A DNA stretch of 5,127 nt from Thermocladium sp. UBA166. Its GTDB lineage: Archaea > Thermoproteota > Thermoprotei > Thermoproteales > Thermocladiaceae. Numbering within the stretch: the stretch's first letter is position 1; each line of letters starts with the position of its first letter. The position numbers were made by a program, and so were the translations under genes. Below, one piece after another: positions 1 to 5,127 of the stretch. The notes beneath the pieces were generated by a model. It saw only the letters and a program-made list of their open reading frames with translations, was not told where the DNA came from and made no database searches. Where the stretch lies: positions 3,755 through 8,881 of the forward strand of contig DAHE01000021.1 in the NCBI GenBank assembly GCA_002508315.1. The letters are read 5' to 3'.

Positions 1-120
1 GGGGGCTTGGCATGTTGAAAGCAATGCTGGGAATCGGCAATCGCATGGGGACCATTAGGTTATTTTGAGAATCCATTCAATATCATATAGTTAAACGCCG
101 AGCCATCGCTGGGGCGGTTC

Positions 121-261
121 ATGGATGTGGAGAAGTTAATAGGGGAATACGGGGATCCAGTGATTATTTTGGAGGATTACTTTAGGGAACCATATGAGGG
201 ATTCAGCGGTGACCCAGGGATTGCTTGCGAGCACGCGAATGCCGTTATTCGGGGGAGGTAG
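121..261 (+). CDS. Small ORF of unknown function, possible gene remnant
   Basis: This 46-codon ORF runs from ATG to TAG and encodes a soluble, acidic peptide with natural-looking composition. It starts MDVEKLIGEYGDP and contains EDYFREPYEGF and GDPGIACEHAN. I do not recognise the family. The same frame is open back to a TAG at 88-90, so the ATG at 121 is the only plausible start. A TATA-like stretch at 84-96 lies about 30 bases upstream, which could give a leaderless transcript. Nine bases after the stop comes another ATG (270) preceded by GGAGGT at 254-259, as if a translationally coupled partner once followed. That second frame closes after 20 codons. It may be a small gene, a decayed fragment, or chance. 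Confidence 0.25.
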   Translation: MDVEKLIGEYGDPVIILEDYFREPYEGFSGDPGIACEHANAVIRGR

Positions 262-332
262 GGGGGACTATGCCGTTGTACAGGGAGCCGTGGGGAAGGG
301 CTTGCCCGGGAAGCACTGCGGCACGTGCTTGA
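254..332 (+). other. Strong Shine-Dalgarno followed by a 20-codon ORF
   Basis: GGAGGT at 254-259 matches the archaeal anti-Shine-Dalgarno sequence and sits 10 bases before an ATG at 270. The ORF from this ATG (starting MPLYREPWGRACPG) ends at a TGA at 330-332. A different plus-strand frame is open over the same stretch to a TGA near 370. It reads like coding sequence (GKGLPGKHCGTC), so one frameshift would extend the peptide. The arrangement resembles the start of a second gene in an operon with the ORF at 121-261, now broken. The interpretation is an inference and no family is recognised. Confidence 0.2.
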
Positions 333-840
333 TTCGATTGACTGGCCTTACGCTTAGTGATGGATCCAAGTGAGAGTTATAAGACTTAGCCCGACCTACG
401 CTGTAAATGAGGAGCTTCTCCCTCCCCCTCCCCCGTTCTCTCCCTGGCATTGATTAACCTAGGGTGGGAGGGATTATGCGTTTTGCGTGGTGTTCGAGCA
501 CGTCCTAGGATAGTCATGATTACAGCATTTTCAGGTTTACTGTTGTGGGACGCAAGGTGATTGGTCGAGTGTAGGACGCTTTAACTTGAGGATTAAGGGG
601 GAAAGTCGCAATCTCAATAGGGGGATATAACATCCCGTGCTCTGTTGACCTTATTTTTCCCCAGACCATAACTTCTTTCAATAACTAGATAGATATACAA
701 GATGGGTTTTCAGTACTCCTAGAATCTCCTTGAATATTAGTCCGAGGAGTTCTCCCTAGAAATGCCTGGGAATAAAATGATGAAATAACAATTATGACGT
801 TCCTTTGGACGGGAAAGTAAACTAAAGACCGAAATAAATT
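333..840. other. Intergenic stretch without a recognisable gene
   Basis: I see no convincing coding frame here on either strand; the open frames that exist have unnatural composition or are extensions of antisense frames over the photolyase. Small features are a C-rich run at 419-434, a 5-bp perfect inverted repeat GGGAT/ATCCC at 622-636 with a 5-base loop, and an imperfect direct repeat of about 19 bases (712-730 and 748-766). None identifies a known element. The last part, from about 760, becomes AT-rich toward the photolyase promoter. Confidence 0.5.
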
Positions 841-850
841 CTTTTAATGG
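841..850 (+). promoter_or_regulatory. Probable TATA box of the photolyase gene
   Basis: CTTTTAATGG is centred about 25 bases before the ATG at 870. This is the spacing expected between an archaeal TATA box and a transcription start lying at the first codon. The purine/AT-rich GAAATAAATT just upstream could act as the BRE. There is no Shine-Dalgarno sequence between the box and the ATG, consistent with a leaderless mRNA as is common for first or single genes in Sulfolobales. Confidence 0.5.
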
Positions 851-869
851 TTCACCTAATTTCCCGTTC

Positions 870-2225
870 ATGAAGTGTGCCTTTATCTTTAGACGCGATC
901 TCAGACTCGATGATAACACGTGCCTTCTGAGAGCATTACAGGAATGCGATGAGGTCGTTCCTCTCTTTATATTGGATCCAAGACAGGTGGAAGATAATCC
1001 ATACAAGTCACCTTTTGCCCTAGGTTTCATGCTGGACTCTCTTAGGGAACTAGACGAAGAATTAAACGCTCGGAACAGTAAACTTCACGTTCTCAAAGGA
1101 GTCGTCGAGTACGTAATCGCTCCTCTACCCGTGGAGAGACTCTACTTCAATGAGGACTACACTCCCTTTAGTAAAATGAGGGACTCGAGGATAAGGGAGA
1201 GATTCAAAGGAGAAGTGAAATCCTGTGAGGATCTACTCCTAACGAAGAAGGACTTCTTTGTTGGGAGAGGTAAACCATACTCCGTTTTCACCCATTTCTA
1301 TAATGACGCGAAGAAGTTGAAAGTGGACAGGCCCAGGAAAAATACATTCAATAATTTTGCGAGTTTAAATCTTCCAGGAGTGGAAATATTTGATGAATTA
1401 GAGGCACAAGTAAAACACGGAGTTATACCAGGAGGACGAAGAGCGGGGTTGAGAGCACTTGAAAGGGCTAGGTCGGTAAACTATGAAAATAGAAACTTTC
1501 CTGCCGTTGACGGAACCACTAGACTTTCCCCCTATCTCAAGTTCGGGGTTATATCTCCAAGGGAGGTCTATTTTCAAGTGAACGAGGAAATTCAGAGGCA
1601 ATTGTACTGGCGAGACTTTTACACCCTATTGGCCTATTATAATCCACATGTTTTCGGTCATTCATTCAAGAAGGAGTACGATTGCATCCAATGGGATAAC
1701 AATCAATATTATTTTGAATTATGGAAGCAGGGAAAAACTGGTTTCCCCATTGTCGATGCTGGGATGAGGGAGTTGAATACGACCGGTTTCATGCACAATA
1801 GAGTGAGGATGATAACGGCCTCCTTTCTGGTTAAGATATTGCACGTGGATTGGAGAGAGGGCGAGAGGTACTTTGCCACTAAACTTGTTGACTACGACCC
1901 TGCGGTAAATAACGGGAACTGGCAATGGGTGGCCTCTACGGGAGCTGATTACATGTTTAGGACATTTAATCCTTGGATTCAGCAGAGGAAATTCGATCCT
2001 GAAACCAAGTATGTCAAGAAATGGGTCCAAGAGCTCGAGGAAGTATCGCCTGATGTAATTCATGAGATTTACAAGCATAGAGTTCCTGGATATCCTTCGC
2101 CCATCGTGGACTACGCTAAGGAAGTTAAAAGGGCGAGACAATACTATGAGGATAGCAAGGCCCGTTGTGGTGGGGTAAAGAATCGCACCCTTTTGGATTA
2201 TCAGAACGAGGAGGATGTAGGTTAA
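870..2225 (+). CDS. phr: Deoxyribodipyrimidine photolyase (class I CPD photolyase)
   Basis: This 451-residue flavoprotein of the photolyase/cryptochrome family uses near-UV/blue light and reduced FAD to split cyclobutane pyrimidine dimers in DNA. The N-terminal alpha/beta antenna domain (about 1-125) opens with FRRDLRLDDN (7-16). The helical FAD domain (about 180-420) contains GGRR (188-191), LSPYLKFG, YWRDF (W247), GKTGFPIVDAGMREL (288-302), MHNRVRM (308-314) and NNGNWQW (347-353). The electron-transfer tryptophan triad is intact: W275, W328 and W351 align with E. coli W306, W359 and W382. N347, next to flavin N5, and N310, R311 and M314 are also conserved. Unusually, the lesion-contacting Glu three residues before W247 (E. 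coli E274) is Gln244. From memory, the protein is close to the Sulfolobus tokodaii enzyme but has a somewhat longer, charged C-terminal tail. The ATG is supported by a TATA box 25 bases upstream. The gene stands alone, convergent with the dehydrogenase remnant. Confidence 0.95.
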   Translation: MKCAFIFRRDLRLDDNTCLLRALQECDEVVPLFILDPRQVEDNPYKSPFALGFMLDSLRELDEELNARNSKLHVLKGVVEYVIAPLPVERLYFNEDYTPFSKMRDSRIRERFKGEVKSCEDLLLTKKDFFVGRGKPYSVFTHFYNDAKKLKVDRPRKNTFNNFASLNLPGVEIFDELEAQVKHGVIPGGRRAGLRALERARSVNYENRNFPAVDGTTRLSPYLKFGVISPREVYFQVNEEIQRQLYWRDFYTLLAYYNPHVFGHSFKKEYDCIQWDNNQYYFELWKQGKTGFPIVDAGMRELNTTGFMHNRVRMITASFLVKILHVDWREGERYFATKLVDYDPAVNNGNWQWVASTGADYMFRTFNPWIQQRKFDPETKYVKKWVQELEEVSPDVIHEIYKHRVPGYPSPIVDYAKEVKRARQYYEDSKARCGGVKNRTLLDYQNEEDVG

Positions 2226-2229
2226 TCCC

Positions 2230-2254
2230 GACGGGTTATGGGGGACGGGTTATG
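2230..2254. repeat. 11-bp tandem-like direct repeat after the photolyase stop
   Basis: GACGGGTTATG occurs at 2230-2240 and again at 2244-2254, separated by three G residues. It begins five bases after the photolyase stop codon. The repeat is exact but only two copies long. It could be a slippage duplication or a protein-binding site; no function is evident. Confidence 0.6.
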
Positions 2255-2261
2255 TGGGCTA

Positions 2262-2275
2262 TCATTCTTATTTTA
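2262..2275 (+). terminator. Possible T-rich terminator of the photolyase gene
   Basis: TCATTCTTATTTTA lies about 40 bases after the photolyase stop. Archaeal termination mainly needs a T-rich stretch in the non-template strand. The tract is interrupted and no hairpin precedes it, so this is tentative; another T-run lies near 2311-2315. Confidence 0.25.
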
Positions 2276-2620
2276 TGGAAATTGGCGCTTAAGTACCTTT
2301 AACCTCAAGTATTTTTGTGGAATTTCTTGACGAGACATATCCACCATTGTCTTATTACCGTTAAGTCAAAATATTATTGACAAGGGGCTATCGACGTGAA
2401 TTGTGATCTTCCTGGTCACATCGTATAAAATATTAATATAAATTCTATTTAACAAAGATTAATTAAACATTGTGCGAATTCTCGGAGACCTCAATCATGA
2501 CCTTTTCAAGACGATTCACTTTATAATGTGAATAAAACGTAAATTTCAGGAAATTACATACATTTAAGCTTACCTCTGAGGTTTTTAAGACCTCTGAATA
2601 CGTAAAGGTGCATAAAAATT
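2276..2620. other. AT-rich convergent intergenic region
   Basis: This stretch between the photolyase and the dehydrogenase remnant carries no convincing gene. A 72-codon minus-strand frame (2463-2681) is AT-driven, rich in Phe, Leu and Ser, and resembles no family I know. A short inverted repeat sits at 2402-2420, and ACCTCTGA occurs twice (2572-2579 and 2590-2597), the first copy being part of the short palindrome ACCTCTGAGGT. The very AT-rich TATAAAATATTAATATAAA near 2423-2441 could hold a promoter on either strand, but no gene follows it. Confidence 0.45.
2402..2420. repeat. Short inverted repeat (7-bp stem, 5-base loop)
   Basis: TGTGATC at 2402-2408 and GGTCACA at 2414-2420 can pair over seven positions (one G-U in RNA) around a TTCCT loop. 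An AT-rich TATAAAATATTAAT stretch follows directly. The arrangement could be an operator next to a TATA box or a small RNA hairpin. No gene follows within reach on the plus strand. Confidence 0.4.
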
Positions 2621-2654
2621 GAAAATAAAAAAATTTATCGCCCAGAAGAAGGGC
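2621..2654 (-). terminator. Hairpin plus T-tract, possible terminator of the dehydrogenase transcript
   Basis: Read on the minus strand, GCCC (2654-2651) and GGGC (2643-2640) form a 4-bp GC stem. A run of seven T (2633-2627) and further T-rich sequence follow shortly after. It lies about 115 bases downstream of the dehydrogenase stop at 2770, in the right orientation. The stem is short, so termination would rest mainly on the T-tract. Confidence 0.35.
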
Positions 2655-2769
2655 AGACATCTGTAAATCCATTTTTTGCATCTAGAAAACCTAGAAATAC
2701 TTAAAGTAGCCCAATGATCGATCTGAATCAAACCTAGAACTATATTCAAGCAAAAATATTTGATCCCTC

Positions 2770-3776
2770 TTAATTTATTTTAATAAATATCCTTCCATCC
2801 CTACTTCTATCCTTTAAGGCATTCAGAGCATCTCTCCCATGCTCAAGGTTGAACACTTTCCACGTTCTAACCTTCAGGTTTCCAGCTAACTTTTCCAGTT
2901 CTATGAACTCTCCCATATTCCCGCGGTTAGTCCCGTGGATGGAAACGTGTTTGGCGTAAACCCTATTTATATCTAGAAAGATTTTCCCCCAGTGAGACCT
3001 CCAAAGGTGACCACTCTCCCGTGATTTCCAACTAACCTTAATCCAAGATCCCAATAATGCTCTCCCAAGGAGTTCACCACGACTGATGCCATCCTCCCTC
3101 CAGTGAACTCCCTCAGGGCTTGCTCGACCTCACTGTAATCTGCAACGATATCGGCTCCCATTTCCTTGCCCCAATCTTTTGATGTGACCGCTACTACCTT
3201 TGCCCCCATCATCTTTGCCAGTTGTACCGCGAACACTCCAGTATTTCCAGACGCTCCCAATACCGCCACAATGTCACTGGGACCTACTCCCACGGACTTC
3301 AACGCGTGATAAGGTGTAAGTATGGCTATTGGAAGGCTAGCCAGGATCTCATCACTGAGATTAGACCGAATAACGTTTCTAGCAGGGACGACTATCTCCT
3401 CTGCGAAACCACCTTGGCTCTCTACACCTATTCTTTTCCCTTGAATACAATACGTCTGATCCCCGCGGATACATGACTCGCATATTCCATCAAATAAACG
3501 GGTGTAAACGGCTACTCTATCTCCTGGGGAGACGTGAGTTACTTTCTCCCCTACCTCCTCTACTACTCCGAAGAACTCTGAACCTGGTATGTGGGATATG
3601 GGAGAGACTGGGAGAGGCTCTACCGTCATCATATCGACAGGATTGGCTCCAGCCATGACAACCCTCAATTTTACTTGATCTGAGTCAACTTTGGAGGAGT
3701 GAAGATCCCTCACCTCTAGGTTATTTACCTTATCAGAAGAGTTAGGGGAGGCTGGCAAATCGACTTTCTTAAACAT
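2770..3776 (-). pseudogene. Frameshifted MDR alcohol dehydrogenase / quinone oxidoreductase-like gene
   Basis: This encodes a medium-chain dehydrogenase/reductase (NAD(P)-dependent oxidoreductase of the alcohol dehydrogenase/quinone oxidoreductase superfamily). Homology starts near 3734 (KVNNLEVRDL). It continues through the GroES-like domain (AGANPVD, PGSEFFGVVEEVG, GGFAEEIVVP) into the Rossmann domain with GASGNTG. The frame stops at 2973-2975, just after GGLTGG. The C-terminus (KIFLDINRVY ... RDGRIFIKIN) continues in another frame to the stop at 2770. Adding one base in the G5A4 run at 2982-2990 restores a single protein of about 320 residues, near normal for the family. Catalytic zinc ligands are missing (NPVD and PGS in place of the usual Cys and His). 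A structural-zinc lobe persists as D-x2-C-x2-C-x7-C. The start is odd: the frame runs in from a transporter-like segment, and the ATG at 3776 is only the nearest in-frame start, without a Shine-Dalgarno. The frameshift may be real decay or a sequencing error. Substrate is unknown. Confidence 0.8.
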
Positions 3777-3932
3777 TGAAAAGAACAATCCCGTGGATAC
3801 GCTATACATCACTCCCGTGAAAACGAATGGTAGCCATAGGATTCCTAACGAGAGGAAGTATCCTCCCAGTGTGGGCACTACAGACCTAGGGAGAAGCGAG
3901 GGCTTTCTTGAGGAGTGTAGGAGGGCATTAAC
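3735..3932 (-). pseudogene. C-terminal remnant of an MFS transporter, fused in frame to the dehydrogenase
   Basis: The minus-strand frame is open from just after a TGA (3935-3933) and reads PRSVVPTLGGYFLS, then a hydrophobic helix (about 12-34 in the frame starting at GTG 3878), then the basic MFKKVDLP tail. A PRxxxPxxGGY stretch, a last membrane span and a short basic tail are typical of the end of major facilitator superfamily transporters. Only the final one or two of about twelve helices remain; no transporter sequence is recognisable upstream. The frame runs straight into the dehydrogenase domain near 3734 with no stop, so about the first seven or eight dehydrogenase residues appear to be lost. 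A deletion joining two same-strand neighbouring genes would explain this. Assignment rests on pattern recognition. Confidence 0.55.
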
Positions 3933-3950
3933 TCAGCGCATCGATTAAGT

Positions 3951-4061
3951 ATGCGAGGTCTGCTGCGAAACCTATACTCCATAATGCTGGGGGCCCTCGA
4001 CGCGGGATGCGTTTGGGGGCTTTTCTCAATGTGTGGGGAGGATTGGGAATTAACGGCTTGA
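3951..4061 (+). CDS. Doubtful 36-codon ORF ending in a T-tract
   Basis: This runs from ATG to TGA and encodes a mostly hydrophobic peptide (RNLYSIMLGALDAGCVWGLF followed by a short polar end). It could be a single membrane span. The stop codon is followed at once by a T-tract (4062-4067), as at a real 3' gene end. No family is recognised and no Shine-Dalgarno precedes the start. Two other frames over this stretch, one on each strand, are also open for 30 to 45 codons, so chance or a decayed fragment is as likely as a gene. Confidence 0.15.
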   Translation: MRGLLRNLYSIMLGALDAGCVWGLFSMCGEDWELTA

Positions 4062-4097
4062 TTTTTTATTAAAAAACAAAACGAAGAAGAATCTTCG
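4062..4097. terminator. T-tract/A-tract palindrome and hairpin, possible two-way terminator
   Basis: TTTTTTATTAAAAAA (4062-4076) is a near-perfect palindrome offering a T-run on both strands. It is followed by CGAAGA (4082-4087), a four-base loop and TCTTCG (4092-4097), a perfect 6-bp stem. On the minus strand the hairpin precedes a T-rich run, the classical intrinsic order. On the plus strand the T-run directly follows the small ORF ending at 4061. No minus-strand gene reading into it is visible, so its current client is unclear. Confidence 0.35.
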
Positions 4098-4187
4098 CAG
4101 TGGAAGTCGGGGTTTCTGGAGCGTGGGTCCCCTCCGCTTTTTTCCGTGCGTGCCCCTTGGCGGTGTTTTTCCCCTCTTCTCCGGGTT
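4098..4187. other. Leader region upstream of the lysO-like gene, no gene seen
   Basis: This short mixed-composition stretch has T-runs near 4138-4143 and 4166-4170. A minus-strand frame of 43 codons crosses it from about 4210, but it overlaps the promoter, has lysine/proline/threonine-rich unnatural composition and resembles nothing known, so I do not call it. Confidence 0.4.
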
Positions 4188-4203
4188 GCTTAAAGCTTAA
4201 AAT
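4188..4203 (+). promoter_or_regulatory. TATA box of the lysO-like gene
   Basis: GCTTAAAGCTTAAAAT contains a duplicated GCTTAAA. The second copy (CTTAAAAT, 4196-4203) is centred 25 bases before the GTG start at 4225. This fits an archaeal TATA box driving a leaderless transcript and supports the GTG as the true start. It is a sharply AT-rich island immediately before a GC-rich gene. Confidence 0.6.
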
Positions 4204-4224
4204 TCGCATTGCACGCGTTTCTTC

Positions 4225-5097
4225 GTGGATTTGCTTGGCTTGGCTTTCATAGGTGTCTTCCTCGCCGCGTTGGGCGTGGGGAGGGCCTTTCCCCGCGTCT
4301 CCCCCCTCTTCGCGCGGGTCATGCTTCCCATAGTCATCGTGCTCGTCTTCACGATAAGCATGTGGGGCGGGAACTCGATTAGGACCGTGGCCGGCGCCGC
4401 CTCCCTGCTGGGCTACTCGGCCGCGTACGCTGTCTCCACAATGTTTCTAGGCTACTCCGTGGGGCTTTGGCTAGGGGGCGGGGTTGGGCGGGGGAGGGGG
4501 GTTGGCGCGGGGCCCCCTAGGCTGGGGCTCGTCTTCGTGCTGGACCTGGCGGTGGGCTGGGCCGTGGGGTCGTTCGTGGAACTGCCTCGCCCCGAGTCAA
4601 TCATCACTGGGGAGCTGTACGTCTTGGCCGGCGTGGTTGGGCTTGGACTGGGCGGGGAGGTGGGGCGCGGGGCGTTGGGGTCGGTGGGGGTTGTTGGGGT
4701 TAAGGCAGTGGGGCTCGCCTTGGCCGGCTCCCTCATGGCCGGCGCCGCTCTCTCCCCAATCCTCCGGATCCCGCTTAAGGAGTCCCTCGCCGTGGCGCTG
4801 GGCTTTGGGTGGTATACCTTTGACGGGCCGGCGGTGGCCGCGTACGCTGGCCCCTACCTGGGCGTCATGGCGTTCCTAGCCAACTTCCTCAGGGAGCAGT
4901 TGACGTTCGCCGTAGTGCCCCTCCTGCCCGGGAACCCCGCGGCGCTCATCAGCATGGGGGGAGCGACCACTATGGATGACACGCTGCCCCTATACGCCGC
5001 AGTGCTGGGGAGGGAGTACTCAGTCCCAGCAATGGTGAACGGCTTAATCCTAACCCTAATCGTCCCCATCATAGTCCCCCTAGTGCTCACGGCGTAA
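4225..5097 (+). CDS. lysO: LysO family (DUF340/YbjE) lysine exporter-like membrane protein
   Basis: This 290-residue polytopic membrane protein matches the family of E. coli LysO (YbjE, about 299 residues), which exports L-lysine and toxic analogues across the cytoplasmic membrane. Diagnostic family features lie in the C-terminal half: GFGWYTFDGP (193-202), LGVMAFLANFLREQL (212-226) and ISMGGATTMDDTLP (242-255), then a last span containing LILTLIVPIIVPLVL. E224 in LRE corresponds to a Glu that I recall as essential for transport in E. coli LysO (E233). About eight membrane segments are expected; Gly-rich loops lie near residues 83-95 and 140-155. The start is GTG, supported by a TATA box 25 bases upstream and no leader. 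The gene is solitary in this window, and its GC content is much higher than that of the photolyase, with long G-runs, suggesting transfer from a GC-rich source. Lysine as substrate is inferred from the family; other cationic amino acids or analogues are possible. Confidence 0.88.
   Translation: MDLLGLAFIGVFLAALGVGRAFPRVSPLFARVMLPIVIVLVFTISMWGGNSIRTVAGAASLLGYSAAYAVSTMFLGYSVGLWLGGGVGRGRGVGAGPPRLGLVFVLDLAVGWAVGSFVELPRPESIITGELYVLAGVVGLGLGGEVGRGALGSVGVVGVKAVGLALAGSLMAGAALSPILRIPLKESLAVALGFGWYTFDGPAVAAYAGPYLGVMAFLANFLREQLTFAVVPLLPGNPAALISMGGATTMDDTLPLYAAVLGREYSVPAMVNGLILTLIVPIIVPLVLTA
4474..4512 (+). repeat. G-tract cluster with G-quadruplex potential inside lysO
   Basis: Tracts of 5, 4, 3, 5, 6 and 4 G occur at 4474-4478, 4480-4483, 4486-4488, 4490-4494, 4496-4501 and 4509-4512, separated by one to seven bases. 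This satisfies the standard four-tract pattern for a G-quadruplex on the coding strand and in the mRNA. It encodes a Gly/Arg-rich loop between membrane segments. Confidence 0.6.
4650..4699 (+). repeat. Second G-tract cluster inside lysO
   Basis: G-runs of three to five bases occur at 4650-4652, 4654-4657, 4662-4665, 4669-4672, 4677-4680, 4686-4690 and 4696-4699 within fifty bases, again on the coding strand. They encode a Gly/Val-rich membrane segment and loop. Gly and Val codons here strongly prefer GGG and GTG, so the cluster may reflect codon bias rather than selection for structure. Confidence 0.5.
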
Positions 5098-5127
5098 GGA
5101 GATAAAGGCAAGGAAGAAATAGACGAA

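Noticed and set aside
268..450. 60-codon minus-strand ORF in the left region
   Set aside because: It has arginine/proline-rich unnatural composition, no family resemblance and no promoter or Shine-Dalgarno.
485..510. GTTCGAGCACGTCC resembling a tRNA T-arm
   Set aside because: No acceptor, D or anticodon stems can be drawn around it.
601..636. Sequence resembling a Sulfolobales CRISPR repeat end (GAAAG, CAATCTCAATAG)
   Set aside because: Only one copy exists, with no spacer-repeat periodicity anywhere in the window.
777..840. C-box-like ATGATGA suggesting a C/D box sRNA
   Set aside because: No matching D box (CTGA) or internal boxes occur at suitable spacing downstream.
1719..2141. 140-codon minus-strand ORF inside the photolyase
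   Set aside because: It is antisense to a fully supported photolyase gene whose motifs lie in exactly this stretch; the translated product looks like no protein family.
2463..2681. 72-codon minus-strand ORF in the intergenic region
   Set aside because: Its composition follows the AT-rich DNA (many Phe, Leu, Ser, Lys, Asn), it resembles no known family and it lacks a Shine-Dalgarno; a TATA-like box near 2700 is weak support only.
4452..4879. Long overlapping frames on both strands within lysO
   Set aside because: High GC suppresses stop codons, giving long spurious frames rich in Pro/Thr/Ser or Trp/Gly. The LysO frame alone carries family motifs.

Overview
The window looks like chromosomal DNA of a thermoacidophilic crenarchaeon, most likely of the order Sulfolobales. 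The photolyase closely resembles the Sulfolobus-type enzyme as I remember it. Both clear plus-strand genes begin at or next to the start expected from an upstream TATA-like box, which implies leaderless transcripts. The intergenic DNA is AT-rich with T-tract signals. Genus is uncertain: the photolyase has a moderate GC content (Metallosphaera- or Sulfodiicoccus-like rather than Sulfolobus sensu stricto), and the last gene is far more GC-rich than the rest.

Layout. (1) Bases 1-840 hold no confident gene. There is a protein-like 46-codon ORF at 121-261 and a 20-codon ORF just after it with a strong Shine-Dalgarno sequence, which may be remnants. (2) Bases 870-2225 (+) encode a complete class I CPD photolyase. 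Its electron-transfer tryptophan triad is intact, but the usual lesion-contacting Glu is replaced by Gln. (3) Bases 2226-2769 are an AT-rich convergent intergenic region with small repeats and a terminator-like hairpin. (4) Bases 2770-3776 (-) hold a zinc-type alcohol dehydrogenase/quinone-oxidoreductase family (MDR) gene. It is broken by a one-base frameshift near 2982-2990, and its N-terminus is joined in frame to what looks like the last transmembrane segment(s) of an MFS transporter (up to 3932). (5) Bases 3933-4187 hold no confident gene, only a 36-codon ORF ending directly in a T-tract and a perfect 6-bp hairpin. (6) Bases 4225-5097 (+) encode a complete LysO (DUF340/YbjE) family membrane exporter with a GTG start, a well-placed TATA box and very G-rich coding DNA.

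The genes do not form one operon or an obvious pathway. The photolyase stands alone and converges on the broken dehydrogenase. The lysO-like gene is also solitary and compositionally foreign to its neighbours. The mixture of complete solitary genes, fused or decayed remnants and sharp composition changes suggests a rearranged accessory region. I found no CRISPR array, tRNA, rRNA, complete insertion sequence or clear new defence-like system.
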